A DNA stretch of 64,000 nucleotides from JANQIO01 sp043513815 (GCA_043513815.1 CP121313.1:186001-250000), one strand, 5' to 3'. Shown: positions 7,172 through 16,269, counted from the stretch's first letter. The notes: generated by a model from the sequence alone, not told the origin. Translations and numbers: made by a program.

Positions 7172-8026
7172 ATGAGTACCAGTCTCGCACCTTTAGATCA
7201 GCTTGTACCCGGCGCCAACCTGGCGGCCTACGTTCAGGCCGTGGGCAGCATTCCCATGCTCAGCCAGGAGCGCGAGCAGGAACTGGCAGAGGATCTGGTC
7301 CACAACAACAACCTCGATGCCGCCCGGCAGCTGGTCATGTCGCACCTGCGATTTGTGGTGCACATCGCCCGCAGCTACTCCGGGTATGGCCTGCCCGAGG
7401 CTGACCTGATCCAGGAAGGCAACGTCGGCCTGATGAAAGCGGTCAAACGCTTTGATCCTGATCGCGGCGTACGCCTGGTGTCCTTTGCGGTCCACTGGAT
7501 CAAAGCCGAGATTCACGAATATGTTCTGCGCAATTGGCGCATTGTCAAAGTGGCCACCACCAAGGCCCAGCGCAAACTGTTCTTCAACCTGCGCGGGCAA
7601 AAGAAGCGCCTGGGCTGGTTGAGCAAGGCCGAAGCCGAAGCCATCGCCGCCGACCTGAACGTCGACGTTAAGGACGTGCAGAGCATGGAAGGTCGCCTGA
7701 GTGCCTATGACATGGCCTTCGAGTCACCGACAGATAGCGACGACGACGATGCCTGGCAGGCGCCGGCCAACTACCTCGAAGATCACCGTGAGGATCCGGC
7801 CAGCCTGGTAGAGGACGCCGACTGGCAGCACAGCAGCGAAACGAAACTGCACCTGGCCCTGCATGAGCTCGACGAGCGCAGCCAGGATATTCTGGCCCGT
7901 CGCTGGCTGGTCGAAGACAAAGCCACCCTGCAGGAACTGGCATCCGAGTACGGTGTGTCTGCCGAGCGTATTCGCCAGCTTGAGCAGAATGCGATGAAGA
8001 AGCTTCGAGCCTGCATGGAAGCCTGA
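7172..8026 (+). CDS. rpoH: Heat-shock sigma factor RpoH (sigma-32)
   Basis: Alternative sigma factor for heat-shock promoters, 284 residues as in E. coli. The diagnostic RpoH box AQRKLFFNLR is at residues 132-141. Region 2 is seen in DLIQEGNVGLMKAVKRFDP and the region 4 helix-turn-helix in LQELASEYGVSAERIRQLE. An AAGGAAG ribosome binding site precedes the ATG. It lies 121 bases after ftsX, the usual neighbour, but has its own promoter with a CIRCE element, so HrcA and sigma-E may both control it. Confidence 0.98.
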   Translation: MSTSLAPLDQLVPGANLAAYVQAVGSIPMLSQEREQELAEDLVHNNNLDAARQLVMSHLRFVVHIARSYSGYGLPEADLIQEGNVGLMKAVKRFDPDRGVRLVSFAVHWIKAEIHEYVLRNWRIVKVATTKAQRKLFFNLRGQKKRLGWLSKAEAEAIAADLNVDVKDVQSMEGRLSAYDMAFESPTDSDDDDAWQAPANYLEDHREDPASLVEDADWQHSSETKLHLALHELDERSQDILARRWLVEDKATLQELASEYGVSAERIRQLEQNAMKKLRACMEA

Positions 8027-8035
8027 TCGGCGACC

Positions 8036-8437
8036 GTGCGACCCGAGGTCAACCATTCTCCCTACCTGAGTATCGCCGCCGGCAGTGGAATGCTGGCGGT
8101 GGTTCTCGGTGCCTTCGGCGCCCACGCCCTGCGCACACAGCTCGATGCCCGCGCGATGGGCATTTTTGAAACCGCCGTTGAATACCACTTCGCCCACTCC
8201 CTGGCTCTGTTGGCCGTGGCGCTGCTGCACCGCAGCGCTGTTTCACCGCGCTTGCTGGGGTTTGCGGCTATTGCCTTCAGCCTGGGGCTGGTGTTGTTCA
8301 GTGGTAGCCTTTACCTGTTGAGCGTGACCGGCATTCGCTGGCTCGGTGTGATCACTCCATTCGGAGGGCTCGCCTTCATCGCCGGCTGGTCGTTGCTATT
8401 AGCCTGGACTCTCGGCCCGGGTCGCAACAATACATGA
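8036..8437 (+). CDS. DUF423 family small inner-membrane protein (YgdD-like)
   Basis: A 133-residue membrane protein of unknown function. It starts at GTG 8036, 9 bases after rpoH. The family signature near residues 14-30 is GSGMLAVVLGAFGAHALR. Four hydrophobic segments are seen (about 10-27, 48-66, 72-93, 100-122). Its stop overlaps the trmB start by four bases (ATGA), suggesting coupled expression. No enzymatic motif is visible. Confidence 0.88.
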   Translation: MRPEVNHSPYLSIAAGSGMLAVVLGAFGAHALRTQLDARAMGIFETAVEYHFAHSLALLAVALLHRSAVSPRLLGFAAIAFSLGLVLFSGSLYLLSVTGIRWLGVITPFGGLAFIAGWSLLLAWTLGPGRNNT

Positions 8438-9117
8438 GCACCGACGGGCGCGGACGCATTCGCAGCTTCGTCATGCGCCCCGGGCGCATGACCACAGGCC
8501 AGCGCCGGGCGCTGCAAGCCGGGCTGCCGCGGTTTGGCCTGCAGCGGGAAGACGGGACACTGGATCCCGCCGCTGCCTTCGGTGGTGAGGGTCCGCTGGT
8601 GCTGGAAATCGGTTTCGGCATGGGGCAGTCACTGGTCGAGATGGCCGCCGCCGCTCCGGCGACACGCTTTATCGGCATAGAGGTGCACCGCCCGGGCGTG
8701 GGTCGGCTGCTGCACAGCGTGCTTGAGCAGGGCGTAGAAAATATCCGGGTGTACTGTGATGACGCGGTACTGGTCCTGGAAGAGTGCATCCCACCGGCCA
8801 GCCTCGACGGCGTGCAGATTTTCTTCCCCGACCCCTGGCACAAGAAGCGCCACCACAAGCGGCGCCTGATCCAGCCGGCGTTCATCAGTCTGCTGTGTGA
8901 TCGGCTCAAGCCCGGGGGGGTTCTGCACCTGGCCACTGACTGGGAAAACTATGCCGAGCATATGCTCGATGTACTCTCCGCCGAGACGGCGCTGAAGAAC
9001 CAGGCGTGCGAGGGCAGCTATGCGCCGCGTCCAGAGCAGCGGCCGCTAACCAAGTTTGAACAACGCGGCCAGCTGCTGGGGCACGGTGTCTGGGACCTTT
9101 TGTTCGAAAGGCGCTGA
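8434..9117 (+). CDS. trmB: tRNA (guanine46-N7)-methyltransferase
   Basis: Forms 7-methylguanosine at position 46 of tRNA. It has 227 residues. The SAM-binding motif is LVLEIGFGMGQSLVEMA, followed by FIGIEVHRPGVG. The family catalytic signature is seen in IFFPDPWHKKRHHKRRL, and the C-terminal TKFEQRG motif is present. It overlaps the DUF423 gene by four bases and converges on hemW with eight bases between the stops. Confidence 0.97.
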   Translation: MSTDGRGRIRSFVMRPGRMTTGQRRALQAGLPRFGLQREDGTLDPAAAFGGEGPLVLEIGFGMGQSLVEMAAAAPATRFIGIEVHRPGVGRLLHSVLEQGVENIRVYCDDAVLVLEECIPPASLDGVQIFFPDPWHKKRHHKRRLIQPAFISLLCDRLKPGGVLHLATDWENYAEHMLDVLSAETALKNQACEGSYAPRPEQRPLTKFEQRGQLLGHGVWDLLFERR

Positions 9118-9125
9118 CTGCGCTC

Positions 9126-10268
9126 CTACAGAAACTCGCTGACCACGCTGTCCAGGTAACGCCTGCCCAGCGGCGTGGGACAAATTCTTTCACTGCTGAC
9201 CTCCAGCAGCTCCCGCGCGGCCAACTGAGCCAGCATTGGCTGCAGGGTCTTGAGCGCCAGCCCGGTACGCGCTTCGAACAGCGTCGGGGCAAAGCCATCG
9301 GTGAGCCGCAGCGCATTGAGCATGAAATCCCCCGGTAGATCCTGCTGGCCCAGGATCTTGCCTGTGGCGTGGACAGACCGGGCGCCCAGGTACTCGTCGG
9401 GCTGGCGACGCTTCGCCGTGCGGCGAATCTCGCCGCTACCGATGGCTGTCAGCTTGCCGTGGGCGCCGGCACCGATACCCAGGTAGTCACCGAATTCCCA
9501 GTAGTTGAGGTTGTGGCGGCAGCGGTAATCCGGCCGCGCATAGGCTGACACCTCGTAGTTTTCATAGCCGGACGACGCCAGCATGGCTTCACCGGCGGCC
9601 TGGATATCGGCCAGGTCATCCTCTACCGGCAGCACCGGCGGTTGCTTGTAAAAGGCCGTATTGCGTTCAATGGTGAGCTGGTACCAGGACAGATGTGTCG
9701 GGCCAAAATCCAGCGCCTGCCGCAGGTCTGCAGCGGCCTGCGCCAGGGTCTGTCCCGGCAAGCCATGCATCAGGTCGATATTGAGACTGACGATTCCGGA
9801 GGCCTGTGCCATGCCCACCGCGCGACGCGCCTGCTCAGCGTCGTGCACTCGACCCAGGGCCGTCAGGCATTCGTCATCGAAGCTCTGCACACCCAGGGAG
9901 ATCCGGTTGACACCTGCGGCAACGAAGCCCGCAAATTTTTCCGCTTCGGCACTGCCGGGGTTGGCCTCAAGGGTGATCTCGCAACGGTCTGCCAGTGTCA
10001 GCCGAGCTCGAACACCGTCCAGTAGCCGCTGCATGGCCTGGATGGACAGAAGACTGGGGGTACCACCGCCAATGAAGATGGATTCCAGCGGTCGCCCCTG
10101 GGCCAGCGCCAGGTCGGCGTCCAGGTCGCGCAGCAAAGCGTCTACGTAGGCGTCTTCAGGAAGAGAGCCCGACTGCTGGTGGGAGTTGAAATCGCAGTAG
10201 GGACACTTGCGCTCGCACCAGGGGATGTGGATGTAGAGGCTCAGGGGCGGCAGCGCCAGCTTGCTCAC
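9126..10268 (-). CDS. hemW: Radical SAM heme chaperone HemW
   Basis: A 380-residue radical-SAM protein of the HemW group (formerly HemN-like), which binds heme and is thought to deliver it to respiratory enzymes. The iron-sulfur motif is in IHIPWCERKCPYCDFNSH (CxxxCxxC). SIFIGGGTPSLL and ISLGVQSFDDECL are family motifs. The extra N-terminal cysteine of true coproporphyrinogen oxidase HemN is lacking, which supports HemW. It starts with GTG overlapping the rdgB stop (GTGA). Confidence 0.93.
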   Translation of the reverse strand: MSKLALPPLSLYIHIPWCERKCPYCDFNSHQQSGSLPEDAYVDALLRDLDADLALAQGRPLESIFIGGGTPSLLSIQAMQRLLDGVRARLTLADRCEITLEANPGSAEAEKFAGFVAAGVNRISLGVQSFDDECLTALGRVHDAEQARRAVGMAQASGIVSLNIDLMHGLPGQTLAQAAADLRQALDFGPTHLSWYQLTIERNTAFYKQPPVLPVEDDLADIQAAGEAMLASSGYENYEVSAYARPDYRCRHNLNYWEFGDYLGIGAGAHGKLTAIGSGEIRRTAKRRQPDEYLGARSVHATGKILGQQDLPGDFMLNALRLTDGFAPTLFEARTGLALKTLQPMLAQLAARELLEVSSERICPTPLGRRYLDSVVSEFL

Positions 10269-10882
10269 CCGAGCTCCTGTTCCAGCGCCGCCAGCAGCAG
10301 GGCCATCGCCTGGCCGCGGTGGCTGACGCGGTTTTTGGTGGCCGCCTCCAGCTGGGCTGCAGTGGTGCCCTCAGCCGGCAAGAAAAACAGCGGGTCGTAG
10401 CCGAAGCCGCCTTCACCAGCGGGCGCAAAGGCTATGCGCCCTTCCCAGTCCGCCTGGCAGATCACCGGGTTCGGGTCCTGCCAGTGGCGCAGGTAGACCA
10501 GGGCACAGTGGAAACGGGCGGTGCGCTCGGCTTCCGGCACATCGGCGAGGGCCGACAGGAGTTTGCTGTTGTTGTCCTCATCGCTGGCGTCTTCGCCCGC
10601 GTAGCGCGCGGAATAAATGCCGGGGGCGCCATCCAGTGCATCAACAATCAACCCGGAATCGTCGGCAATGGCCGGTAAGCCGCTGTGATGGGACGCGGCG
10701 TTGGCTTTCAGCAGGGCATTCTCGACAAAGCTGTCTCCGGTTTCGTCTACCGCTGCGATGTCAAAGGCGGCCTGGGGCACCGCTTCGCAGTCCCACTGGG
10801 CCAGCAGATCGGCAAACTCCGCCAGCTTGCCGCGGTTGCCGGAGGCGATCACGACCCGGTGGGGCTTTATGTCAGTTGCCAT
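10265..10882 (-). CDS. rdgB: dITP/XTP pyrophosphatase (Ham1 family)
   Basis: Hydrolyses non-canonical purine triphosphates such as dITP and XTP and so keeps them out of DNA. It has 205 residues with the start VIASGNRGKLAEFADLL, the central signature ADDSGLIVDALDGAPGIYSARYAG, GFGYDPLFF, and the C-terminal SHRGQA motif, all of the Ham1 family. It lies between metW and hemW in a minus-strand operon, 15 bases after metW. Confidence 0.97.
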   Translation of the reverse strand: MATDIKPHRVVIASGNRGKLAEFADLLAQWDCEAVPQAAFDIAAVDETGDSFVENALLKANAASHHSGLPAIADDSGLIVDALDGAPGIYSARYAGEDASDEDNNSKLLSALADVPEAERTARFHCALVYLRHWQDPNPVICQADWEGRIAFAPAGEGGFGYDPLFFLPAEGTTAAQLEAATKNRVSHRGQAMALLLAALEQELG

Positions 10883-10897
10883 AGAATTGCTCCGGCC

Positions 10898-11488
10898 TCA
10901 GCGCGAAATATGGTAGATGGCGGTGGTGGCAAACAGGTTGGGCCAGGCCCTGGCCAGTATCCCGGCATTGTTGGCCGGGCCCACCATGTCGCGTTGCAGG
11001 ATGCGGATATTGCGCTCTTCGCACAGGCTTTCAAAATCCCGCACGGTACAGAAGTGAATATTGGGTGTGTCGTACCAGGTGTGGGGCATGAACTCCGACA
11101 CCGGCATACGGCCGCGGGTGCCAAGGTATAGCCGGCAGCGCCACTGGCCGAAGTTGGGGAAGGTGACGATGCATTCGCGACCGATACGCAGCATTTCGTC
11201 CAGCACCAGGTGAGGGTAGCGCACCGCCTGCAGGGCGTGCGCCATGACCACGGTGTCGAAACTTTCGTCACGGAAATTGGCGAGGCCCTGGTCCAGGTTC
11301 TGCTCGATGATATCAAGGCCGCGCGCTACCCCGGCGGTTATGCTGGCGGCGTCGATCTCCAGGCCAATACCCTTCACATCCCGCTCTGCCTGCAGCCTGG
11401 CCAGGAACTCGCCGTCTCCACAGGCCAGGTCCAGCACCCGGGATCCGGGCTTTATCCACTGCTGGATATGGGTCAGGTCCTGTCTCAT
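10898..11488 (-). CDS. metW: Methionine biosynthesis protein MetW
   Basis: A SAM-methyltransferase-like protein of 196 residues that is almost always the partner of MetX and is needed for homoserine acyltransferase activity in many proteobacteria. It starts MRQDLTHIQQWI; motif I is VLDLACGDGEFLARL. Later motifs are VMAHALQAVRYPHLVLDEMLRIG and SEFMPHTWYDTPNIHFCT. ATG 11488 was chosen because it overlaps the metX stop (ATGA) and fits the family N-terminus. The open frame extends further upstream but only inside metX. Confidence 0.95.
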   Translation of the reverse strand: MRQDLTHIQQWIKPGSRVLDLACGDGEFLARLQAERDVKGIGLEIDAASITAGVARGLDIIEQNLDQGLANFRDESFDTVVMAHALQAVRYPHLVLDEMLRIGRECIVTFPNFGQWRCRLYLGTRGRMPVSEFMPHTWYDTPNIHFCTVRDFESLCEERNIRILQRDMVGPANNAGILARAWPNLFATTAIYHISR

Positions 11489-12630
11489 GCGCGAGCCACC
11501 CGCTGCATGTAGGCTGAAAAAACGTCCAGGTAGCGTGGTATCGGCAACAGGAACGCATCGTGGCCCTGATCGGCTTCGATTTCGGCATAGGACACCGATC
11601 TGCCGGCCGTCAGCAGGGCATCGACGATTTCCCTTGACCGCTCCGGCGAAAACCGCCAATCGGTGCTGAAGGACATGACCAGGAAGGAGGCCTTTGCCCG
11701 GCTGAAGGCCACCACCGGGTCGTCACCGTATTCCCGGGCCAGGTCAAAGTAGTCCAGTGCCCGGGTCATCAGAATGTAGGTGTTGGCGTCAAAGTTCTCG
11801 CTGAATGTACTGCCCTGGTGGCGCAAGTAGCTTTGCACCTGGAATTCCACACCCTCATCATTGCCCAGCTCGAAGTTGCCGGAGCGCAGGTCGCGACCGA
11901 AGCGGTCAGCCATCGCGTCATCTGAGAGGTAGGTAATGTGGCCCACCATGCGGGCGATCCCCAGCCCGCCCCGCGGCACCGCCTGGTGTTTTCGATAGCG
12001 GCCGTCGTGAAAAGCGGGGTCGGAGATGATGGCCTGACGGGCAATTTCATTAAAGGCGATGTTCTGGGCGCTCAGTTTCAGCGCTGCTGCGATCACCACA
12101 CAATGGCGCACGCGGTCAGGATATTCCAGCGACCAGCGCATGGCTTGCATGCCGCCCAGGCTGCCGCCGATGACGGCGGCCCAGCAGTGAATGCCCAGCC
12201 GATCGGCCAGCAGGGCCTGGCTGTGTACCCAGTCGCGAGCGCGCATCGAGGGAAAGTCCGGACCGTATTCCTCGCCGGTTTCCGGGTCAATGCTCAAGGG
12301 GCCGGTCGAGCCGTGACAGCCCCCCAGGTTATTGAGGCTGACCACAAAGAAGTGATTGGTATCGATGGGCTTGCCGGGGCCAATGCAGTTATCCCACCAG
12401 CCGGGCTTGGGGTCGGTGTCGCTGTGATAGCCCGCCGCGTGGTGGTCGCCGCTGAGGGCGTGGCAGACCAATACGGCATTGCTGGCGTCGGCGTTGAGTT
12501 CGCCGTAAGTCTCGTAGACCAGCTCAAAATGCGGCAGCACGCGCCCGCAGGCCAGCGTCATGCCATCGGGGAAGTCCGCGCGCCGGGGGGTGACCAGCCC
12601 GACGCTGTCAGTGGCATCCGCTGAGAACAT
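11485..12630 (-). CDS. metX: Homoserine O-acyltransferase MetX
   Basis: Alpha/beta-hydrolase-fold enzyme that acylates homoserine in methionine synthesis; acetyl versus succinyl specificity cannot be read with confidence here. It has 381 residues. The start has FELVYETYGELN; the oxyanion region has VCHALSGDHHAAG; the nucleophile motif is GGSLGGMQAMRW; the C-terminal triad part is in DQGHDAFLLP with the catalytic histidine. It heads the metX-metW-rdgB-hemW run. Confidence 0.96.
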   Translation of the reverse strand: MFSADATDSVGLVTPRRADFPDGMTLACGRVLPHFELVYETYGELNADASNAVLVCHALSGDHHAAGYHSDTDPKPGWWDNCIGPGKPIDTNHFFVVSLNNLGGCHGSTGPLSIDPETGEEYGPDFPSMRARDWVHSQALLADRLGIHCWAAVIGGSLGGMQAMRWSLEYPDRVRHCVVIAAALKLSAQNIAFNEIARQAIISDPAFHDGRYRKHQAVPRGGLGIARMVGHITYLSDDAMADRFGRDLRSGNFELGNDEGVEFQVQSYLRHQGSTFSENFDANTYILMTRALDYFDLAREYGDDPVVAFSRAKASFLVMSFSTDWRFSPERSREIVDALLTAGRSVSYAEIEADQGHDAFLLPIPRYLDVFSAYMQRVARA

Positions 12631-12637
12631 CTGGCCG

Positions 12638-13225
12638 CTAGAAGCCTACCACCAGCGCCGGCTGCAGGTTGACGCCGCGCGCCGCGTAGCTGACGAAAAT
12701 CTGCGCTATCTGAATGGCAATAAATACGAAGATCGGGGAAAGGTCGAGGCCTCCCATTGCGGGCAGCAGCTTGCGGAACGGAGCCATCACCGGCTCAGTG
12801 AGCTGGTGCAGGAGGTGGATCACGGGGCTGGGGCTGCCCGGAGCGACCCAGCTCAGAATGATCATGGCCAGAATGGCAAAGAAATAGAAGTTGAGAAACA
12901 GGCTGACGATGCCCAGCGGTGCCCACAGCAGCACCAGCAGGGGCGGTACCAGCCCGACTCCATGCACCAGGCCCAGGGCGAAAGTGGCGATGATCTCTGC
13001 CAGCAGCAGCAGCACCAGCGACGCCACGTCGAAACCGCCGTAGCCCGGGATCAGGCGCCGCAGCGGGAACAGCAGTGGGTTGGTGATGCGCGCTACAGCC
13101 TGGCTGACGGGATTGTAGAAGTCGGCACGCACCAGTTGCAGCAGGAAGCGCAGCAACACCAGCAGCATGACCAGGTTGAAGAAGACGTTCACCAGCAGGG
13201 TGAAAGAATCGGCAATCGGACCCAT
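12638..13225 (-). CDS. yggT: YggT family integral membrane protein
   Basis: A 195-residue membrane protein with two YGGT repeats, each a hydrophobic pair of helices around a conserved RFLLQLVR- or SWVAPGSP-type loop (first repeat about 8-90, second about 105-190). The role in proteobacteria is not settled; links to osmotic tolerance have been proposed for the family. It sits six bases after proC in the conserved yggS-proC-yggT order. Confidence 0.92.
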   Translation of the reverse strand: MGPIADSFTLLVNVFFNLVMLLVLLRFLLQLVRADFYNPVSQAVARITNPLLFPLRRLIPGYGGFDVASLVLLLLAEIIATFALGLVHGVGLVPPLLVLLWAPLGIVSLFLNFYFFAILAMIILSWVAPGSPSPVIHLLHQLTEPVMAPFRKLLPAMGGLDLSPIFVFIAIQIAQIFVSYAARGVNLQPALVVGF

Positions 13226-13231
13226 AAGCGT

Positions 13232-14053
13232 TTATCCCAGTTCCCCGGCCAGTTCCCGGGAGCGTTTGGCGGCAGCCTGCATGGCTGATTTGACTATATC
13301 CCTGAGCCCCGCGGCCTCAAAGCTTTCTATGGCGCTCTGGGTGGTGCCCCCGGGGCTGGTGACCCGACGGCGTAATTCGGCAAGGTCCACATCGCCCGTC
13401 GCGGCCATCCGCGCTGAACCCAGCGCTGTCTGCACCGCCAGCTGGGTGCTGGTTTGGCGATCCAGGCCAAGCGCTTCGGCGGCATCGACCATGGCTTCCA
13501 GAAACAGGAAAAAATACGCGGGGCCGCTGCCGGACAGGGCGGTCACCGCGTCTATCTGACCCTCTTCGGGCACCCAGTTTACGCTGCCGACGGCACCGAG
13601 TATGGCTTCGGCGAGTTCCCGCTGGGCGGGTCCGCAGGCGGCGTTGGCGTAGAGGGCCGTCGCCCCCTCCCGCAACAATGCCGGGGTATTGGGCATGCAG
13701 CGCACAATGGGTGCGCCCTCGCCGAGTGCGGCTTCGAGACTGGCCAGGGTGATGCCGGCGGCGATTGACACGGCCATTGCCCGACTAGCGCTCAATGGCT
13801 CCCTGATACTGGCGGCAGCCTCTGCCATCGCCTGGGGTTTGACGGACAGTACCACCACGTCGGCACCGGCCACTGCTTCGGCGTTGTCGTGAGTCGTGGC
13901 CACCGCAGCCAGCAGGCGCAGACTGTCCAGCGCCTCACGGGAGGGGTCGCTGGCGCAGATGTTTTCCGCCGGCAGGCCCTGTTCCAGGAGGCCGCCTATG
14001 ATGCTGGACGCCATATTGCCGGCGCCAATGAATCCAACCTTTAGATGTTTCAC
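13232..14053 (-). CDS. proC: Pyrroline-5-carboxylate reductase
   Basis: Last step of proline synthesis: reduces pyrroline-5-carboxylate with NAD(P)H. It has 273 residues. The Rossmann motif is at the start, VGFIGAGNMASSIIGGL; VVLSVKPQAM and CMPNTPALLREGATALY are family motifs; the signature ALSGSGPAYFFLFLEAM and the C-terminal LRRRVTSPGGTT stretch are intact. It lies between yggS and yggT. Confidence 0.97.
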   Translation of the reverse strand: MKHLKVGFIGAGNMASSIIGGLLEQGLPAENICASDPSREALDSLRLLAAVATTHDNAEAVAGADVVVLSVKPQAMAEAAASIREPLSASRAMAVSIAAGITLASLEAALGEGAPIVRCMPNTPALLREGATALYANAACGPAQRELAEAILGAVGSVNWVPEEGQIDAVTALSGSGPAYFFLFLEAMVDAAEALGLDRQTSTQLAVQTALGSARMAATGDVDLAELRRRVTSPGGTTQSAIESFEAAGLRDIVKSAMQAAAKRSRELAGELG

Positions 14054-14141
14054 GCCCTGGGCTCTTTTACTGGCAACTGTTGGTGTTCATCCGGCCTGGG
14101 GGCCGGGATTCCCGTATGAGGCAGCAGAGTATACACGCGGC

Positions 14142-14855
14142 TTAGCGCGGTCCGAAGACATCGGTGCCAATGCGTAGCATCGTGGCGCCCTCGGTGATGG
14201 CCGCCTCCAGGTCAGCGGACATCCCCATGGACAGCGTGTCCATTGTGTCAATGTCAGCCTGTATTGCCGCCAGTGCCTCGCGCAGGGCGGCAAAGGGTCG
14301 CCTCTGCTGCTCGGGATCGTCGCAGGGCGCTGGAATGGCCATCAATCCGCGCAGCCGTAGTCGGGGCAGCCCGGCGACCTCTGCGGCCAGCCCTGGCAGT
14401 GCCTCGACGCTGGCGCCGGATTTGCTGTCTTCGCCGCTGATATTGACCTGCAGGCACAGGTTCAGGGGCGGCAGGGCGGCGGGCCGTTGCTCGGACAGCC
14501 GCCGTGCGATCTTCAGCCGGTCAACGCTGTGCACCCAGTCGAACTGCTCGGCGACGGCCCGTGTCTTATTGGACTGCAGTGGCCCGATGAAATGCCAGGT
14601 CAGCGGCAGGTCCTGTAGCTGGGCCATCTTGTCCAGCGCTTCCTGCAGGTAGTTCTCGCCTATATGACTCACCCCCGCCGCGGCGGCCTCCCGCACAGCC
14701 GCTGCCGGCCGGGTCTTGGCTACCGCCAGCAAGGTAATGCCGCCAGGGTCGCGACCGCAATTTTGTGACGCGATTCGTATTCTATTTTTGAGCTTTGCTA
14801 TATTCTTGGCTATTGCAAGTTCAGTCATGGCGCGGGCTGGTGCGGTAGCTAGCAC
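14142..14855 (-). CDS. yggS: Pyridoxal-5'-phosphate homeostasis protein (YggS/PROSC)
   Basis: PLP-binding protein of the alanine-racemase fold that keeps free PLP low; not a known enzyme. It has up to 237 residues. The PLP lysine is in ITLLAVAKTRPA; SHIGENYLQEALDKM, WHFIGPLQSNK and LSMGMSADLEAAI are the family signatures. The GTG at 14855 has an AGGAG close upstream; ATG 14828 (MTELAIAK) is an alternative that fits the usual family start. It is divergent from pilT, as in many gammaproteobacteria. Confidence 0.95.
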   Translation of the reverse strand: MLATAPARAMTELAIAKNIAKLKNRIRIASQNCGRDPGGITLLAVAKTRPAAAVREAAAAGVSHIGENYLQEALDKMAQLQDLPLTWHFIGPLQSNKTRAVAEQFDWVHSVDRLKIARRLSEQRPAALPPLNLCLQVNISGEDSKSGASVEALPGLAAEVAGLPRLRLRGLMAIPAPCDDPEQQRRPFAALREALAAIQADIDTMDTLSMGMSADLEAAITEGATMLRIGTDVFGPR

Positions 14856-14914
14856 TCATCTCCTGGCGGATTTATCGAAGGGTGGGTCAGTGTCAGAACG
14901 GCACTGGAGGCAGG

Positions 14915-14943
14915 TTGCCGGGCCTCGATTGCTGTCATTATAG
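14915..14943 (+). promoter_or_regulatory. Candidate sigma-70 promoter for pilT-pilU
   Basis: TTGCCG at 14915-14920, a 17-base spacer, TTATAG at 14938-14943. Fair match to consensus; not tested. Confidence 0.4.
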
Positions 14944-15008
14944 AGTGCCTGGATGGGTGAATGCTGCCCACGGAGCCATCATGCGGGACTTGAGAACGAT
15001 TTTCGAGT

Positions 15009-15107
15009 AGACCCGGGGCCGCCGGGGCGCGAATTCGGAACCGACAGACCCGTTCCGCGTCCGCCCGGAGCGTGCTTGTAGCCGCGAGAGCGCGCGGTGC
15101 CGGGTCT
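15009..15107 (+). ncRNA. Candidate structured RNA element in the pilT leader
   Basis: AGACCCGG (15009-15016) pairs perfectly with CCGGGTCT (15100-15107). Inside it, CCGC (15019-15022) can pair with GCGG (15094-15097) across a 2x2 internal loop. Within the enclosed stretch GGAAC/GTTCC can form a further arm, and a local CCGCG/CGCGG hairpin is an alternative. The match is to no RNA family I know. It may be a leader control element or simply GC-rich sequence that folds. Confidence 0.35.
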
Positions 15108-15192
15108 TACAACAAGAACAGGGCCTCGGGTGTTCTTCGGAGGACGCCAGGGTCCGGCTAACAGTACGGCTTAAACAGGGGAGCCGAAGTCT

Positions 15193-16227
15193 ATGGATAT
15201 CACGGAACTTCTTGCGTTCAGTGCCAAGCAGGGCGCATCTGACCTGCACCTGTCTGCGGGGTTACCGCCCATGATTCGTGTCGACGGCGATGTCCGCCGT
15301 ATCAACCTGCCACCGATGGATCACGAGCAGGTGCACGAACTGATCTACGACATCATGAATGACAAGCAGCGCAAGGACTATGAAGAGTTCCTTGAGACAG
15401 ACTTCTCCTTCGAAGTGCCAGGTGTGTCTCGCTTCCGTGTCAATGCCTTCAACCAGAACCGCGGCGCCGGTGGCGTCTTTCGGACCATTCCCTCCAAGGT
15501 ACTGACCATGGACGATCTGGGCATGGGGCAGGTCTTCAGGGATGTCGCGGAAGTGCCCCGCGGCCTGGTGTTGGTGACTGGCCCGACGGGCTCCGGTAAG
15601 TCCACCACGCTGGCGGCGATGATGGACTTCATTAATGACAATAAGTACGAACACGTGCTGACCATCGAAGATCCCATCGAATTTGTGCACGAGAGTAAGA
15701 AATGCCTGATCAATCAGCGTGAGGTTCACAAGGATACGCTGGGCTTCAACGAAGCGTTGCGCTCGGCCCTGCGGGAAGACCCTGACATTATTCTGGTAGG
15801 CGAGCTGCGCGATCTGGAAACCATCAAACTAGCGCTGGAGGCCGCGGAAACCGGTCACCTGGTGTTCGGCACCCTGCACACCCAGTCGGCGGCCAAGACC
15901 ATCGACCGCATCATCGACGTATTCCCGGCGGCAGAAAAGGCCATGGTGCGCTCGATGCTGTCAGAATCGTTGCAAGCGGTGATTTCACAGACCCTGCTGA
16001 AGAAAAACGGCGGTGGCCGGGTGGCCGCCCACGAAATCATGCGTGGCACCCCGGCGATACGTAACCTGATTCGTGAAGACAAGGTCGCGCAGATGTATTC
16101 GGCGATCCAGACGGGTGCCTCCATTGGCATGCAGACCCTGGACCAGTGCCTGGAAGGCCTGGTGGAGAAGCGTGTGATCAGCCGCGAAGCGGCACGCGAA
16201 AAAGCCAAGATGCCGGAGAATTTCTAG
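15193..16227 (+). CDS. pilT: Type IV pilus retraction ATPase PilT
   Basis: Hexameric ATPase that depolymerises type IV pili and drives twitching. It has 344 residues, the standard length. It starts MDITELLAFSAKQGASDLHLSAG. Walker A is TGPTGSGKSTTLAAMMDF; the Asp and His boxes are in IEDPIEFVH and LVFGTLHTQSAAKTIDRIIDVFP; the AIRNLIREDK motif needed for retraction is present near the C-terminus. It lies before its paralogue pilU; no pilin genes are in this window. Confidence 0.97.
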   Translation: MDITELLAFSAKQGASDLHLSAGLPPMIRVDGDVRRINLPPMDHEQVHELIYDIMNDKQRKDYEEFLETDFSFEVPGVSRFRVNAFNQNRGAGGVFRTIPSKVLTMDDLGMGQVFRDVAEVPRGLVLVTGPTGSGKSTTLAAMMDFINDNKYEHVLTIEDPIEFVHESKKCLINQREVHKDTLGFNEALRSALREDPDIILVGELRDLETIKLALEAAETGHLVFGTLHTQSAAKTIDRIIDVFPAAEKAMVRSMLSESLQAVISQTLLKKNGGGRVAAHEIMRGTPAIRNLIREDKVAQMYSAIQTGASIGMQTLDQCLEGLVEKRVISREAAREKAKMPENF

Positions 16228-16269
16228 GCGACCAGTGGGGTCGCTGTGGAATAAGGCGGGAGTAAGCCA

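Larger units (their letters stand above)
14856..15192. other. 337-base yggS-pilT intergenic region: pilT promoter and long leader
   Basis: No gene seen. It holds a candidate sigma-70 promoter (14915-14943), a strong multi-branched fold (15009-15107) and a further 6-bp stem (AGAACA/TGTTCT near 15115-15136). If the promoter is used, pilT has a leader of about 240 bases, long for this gene. Confidence 0.6.
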
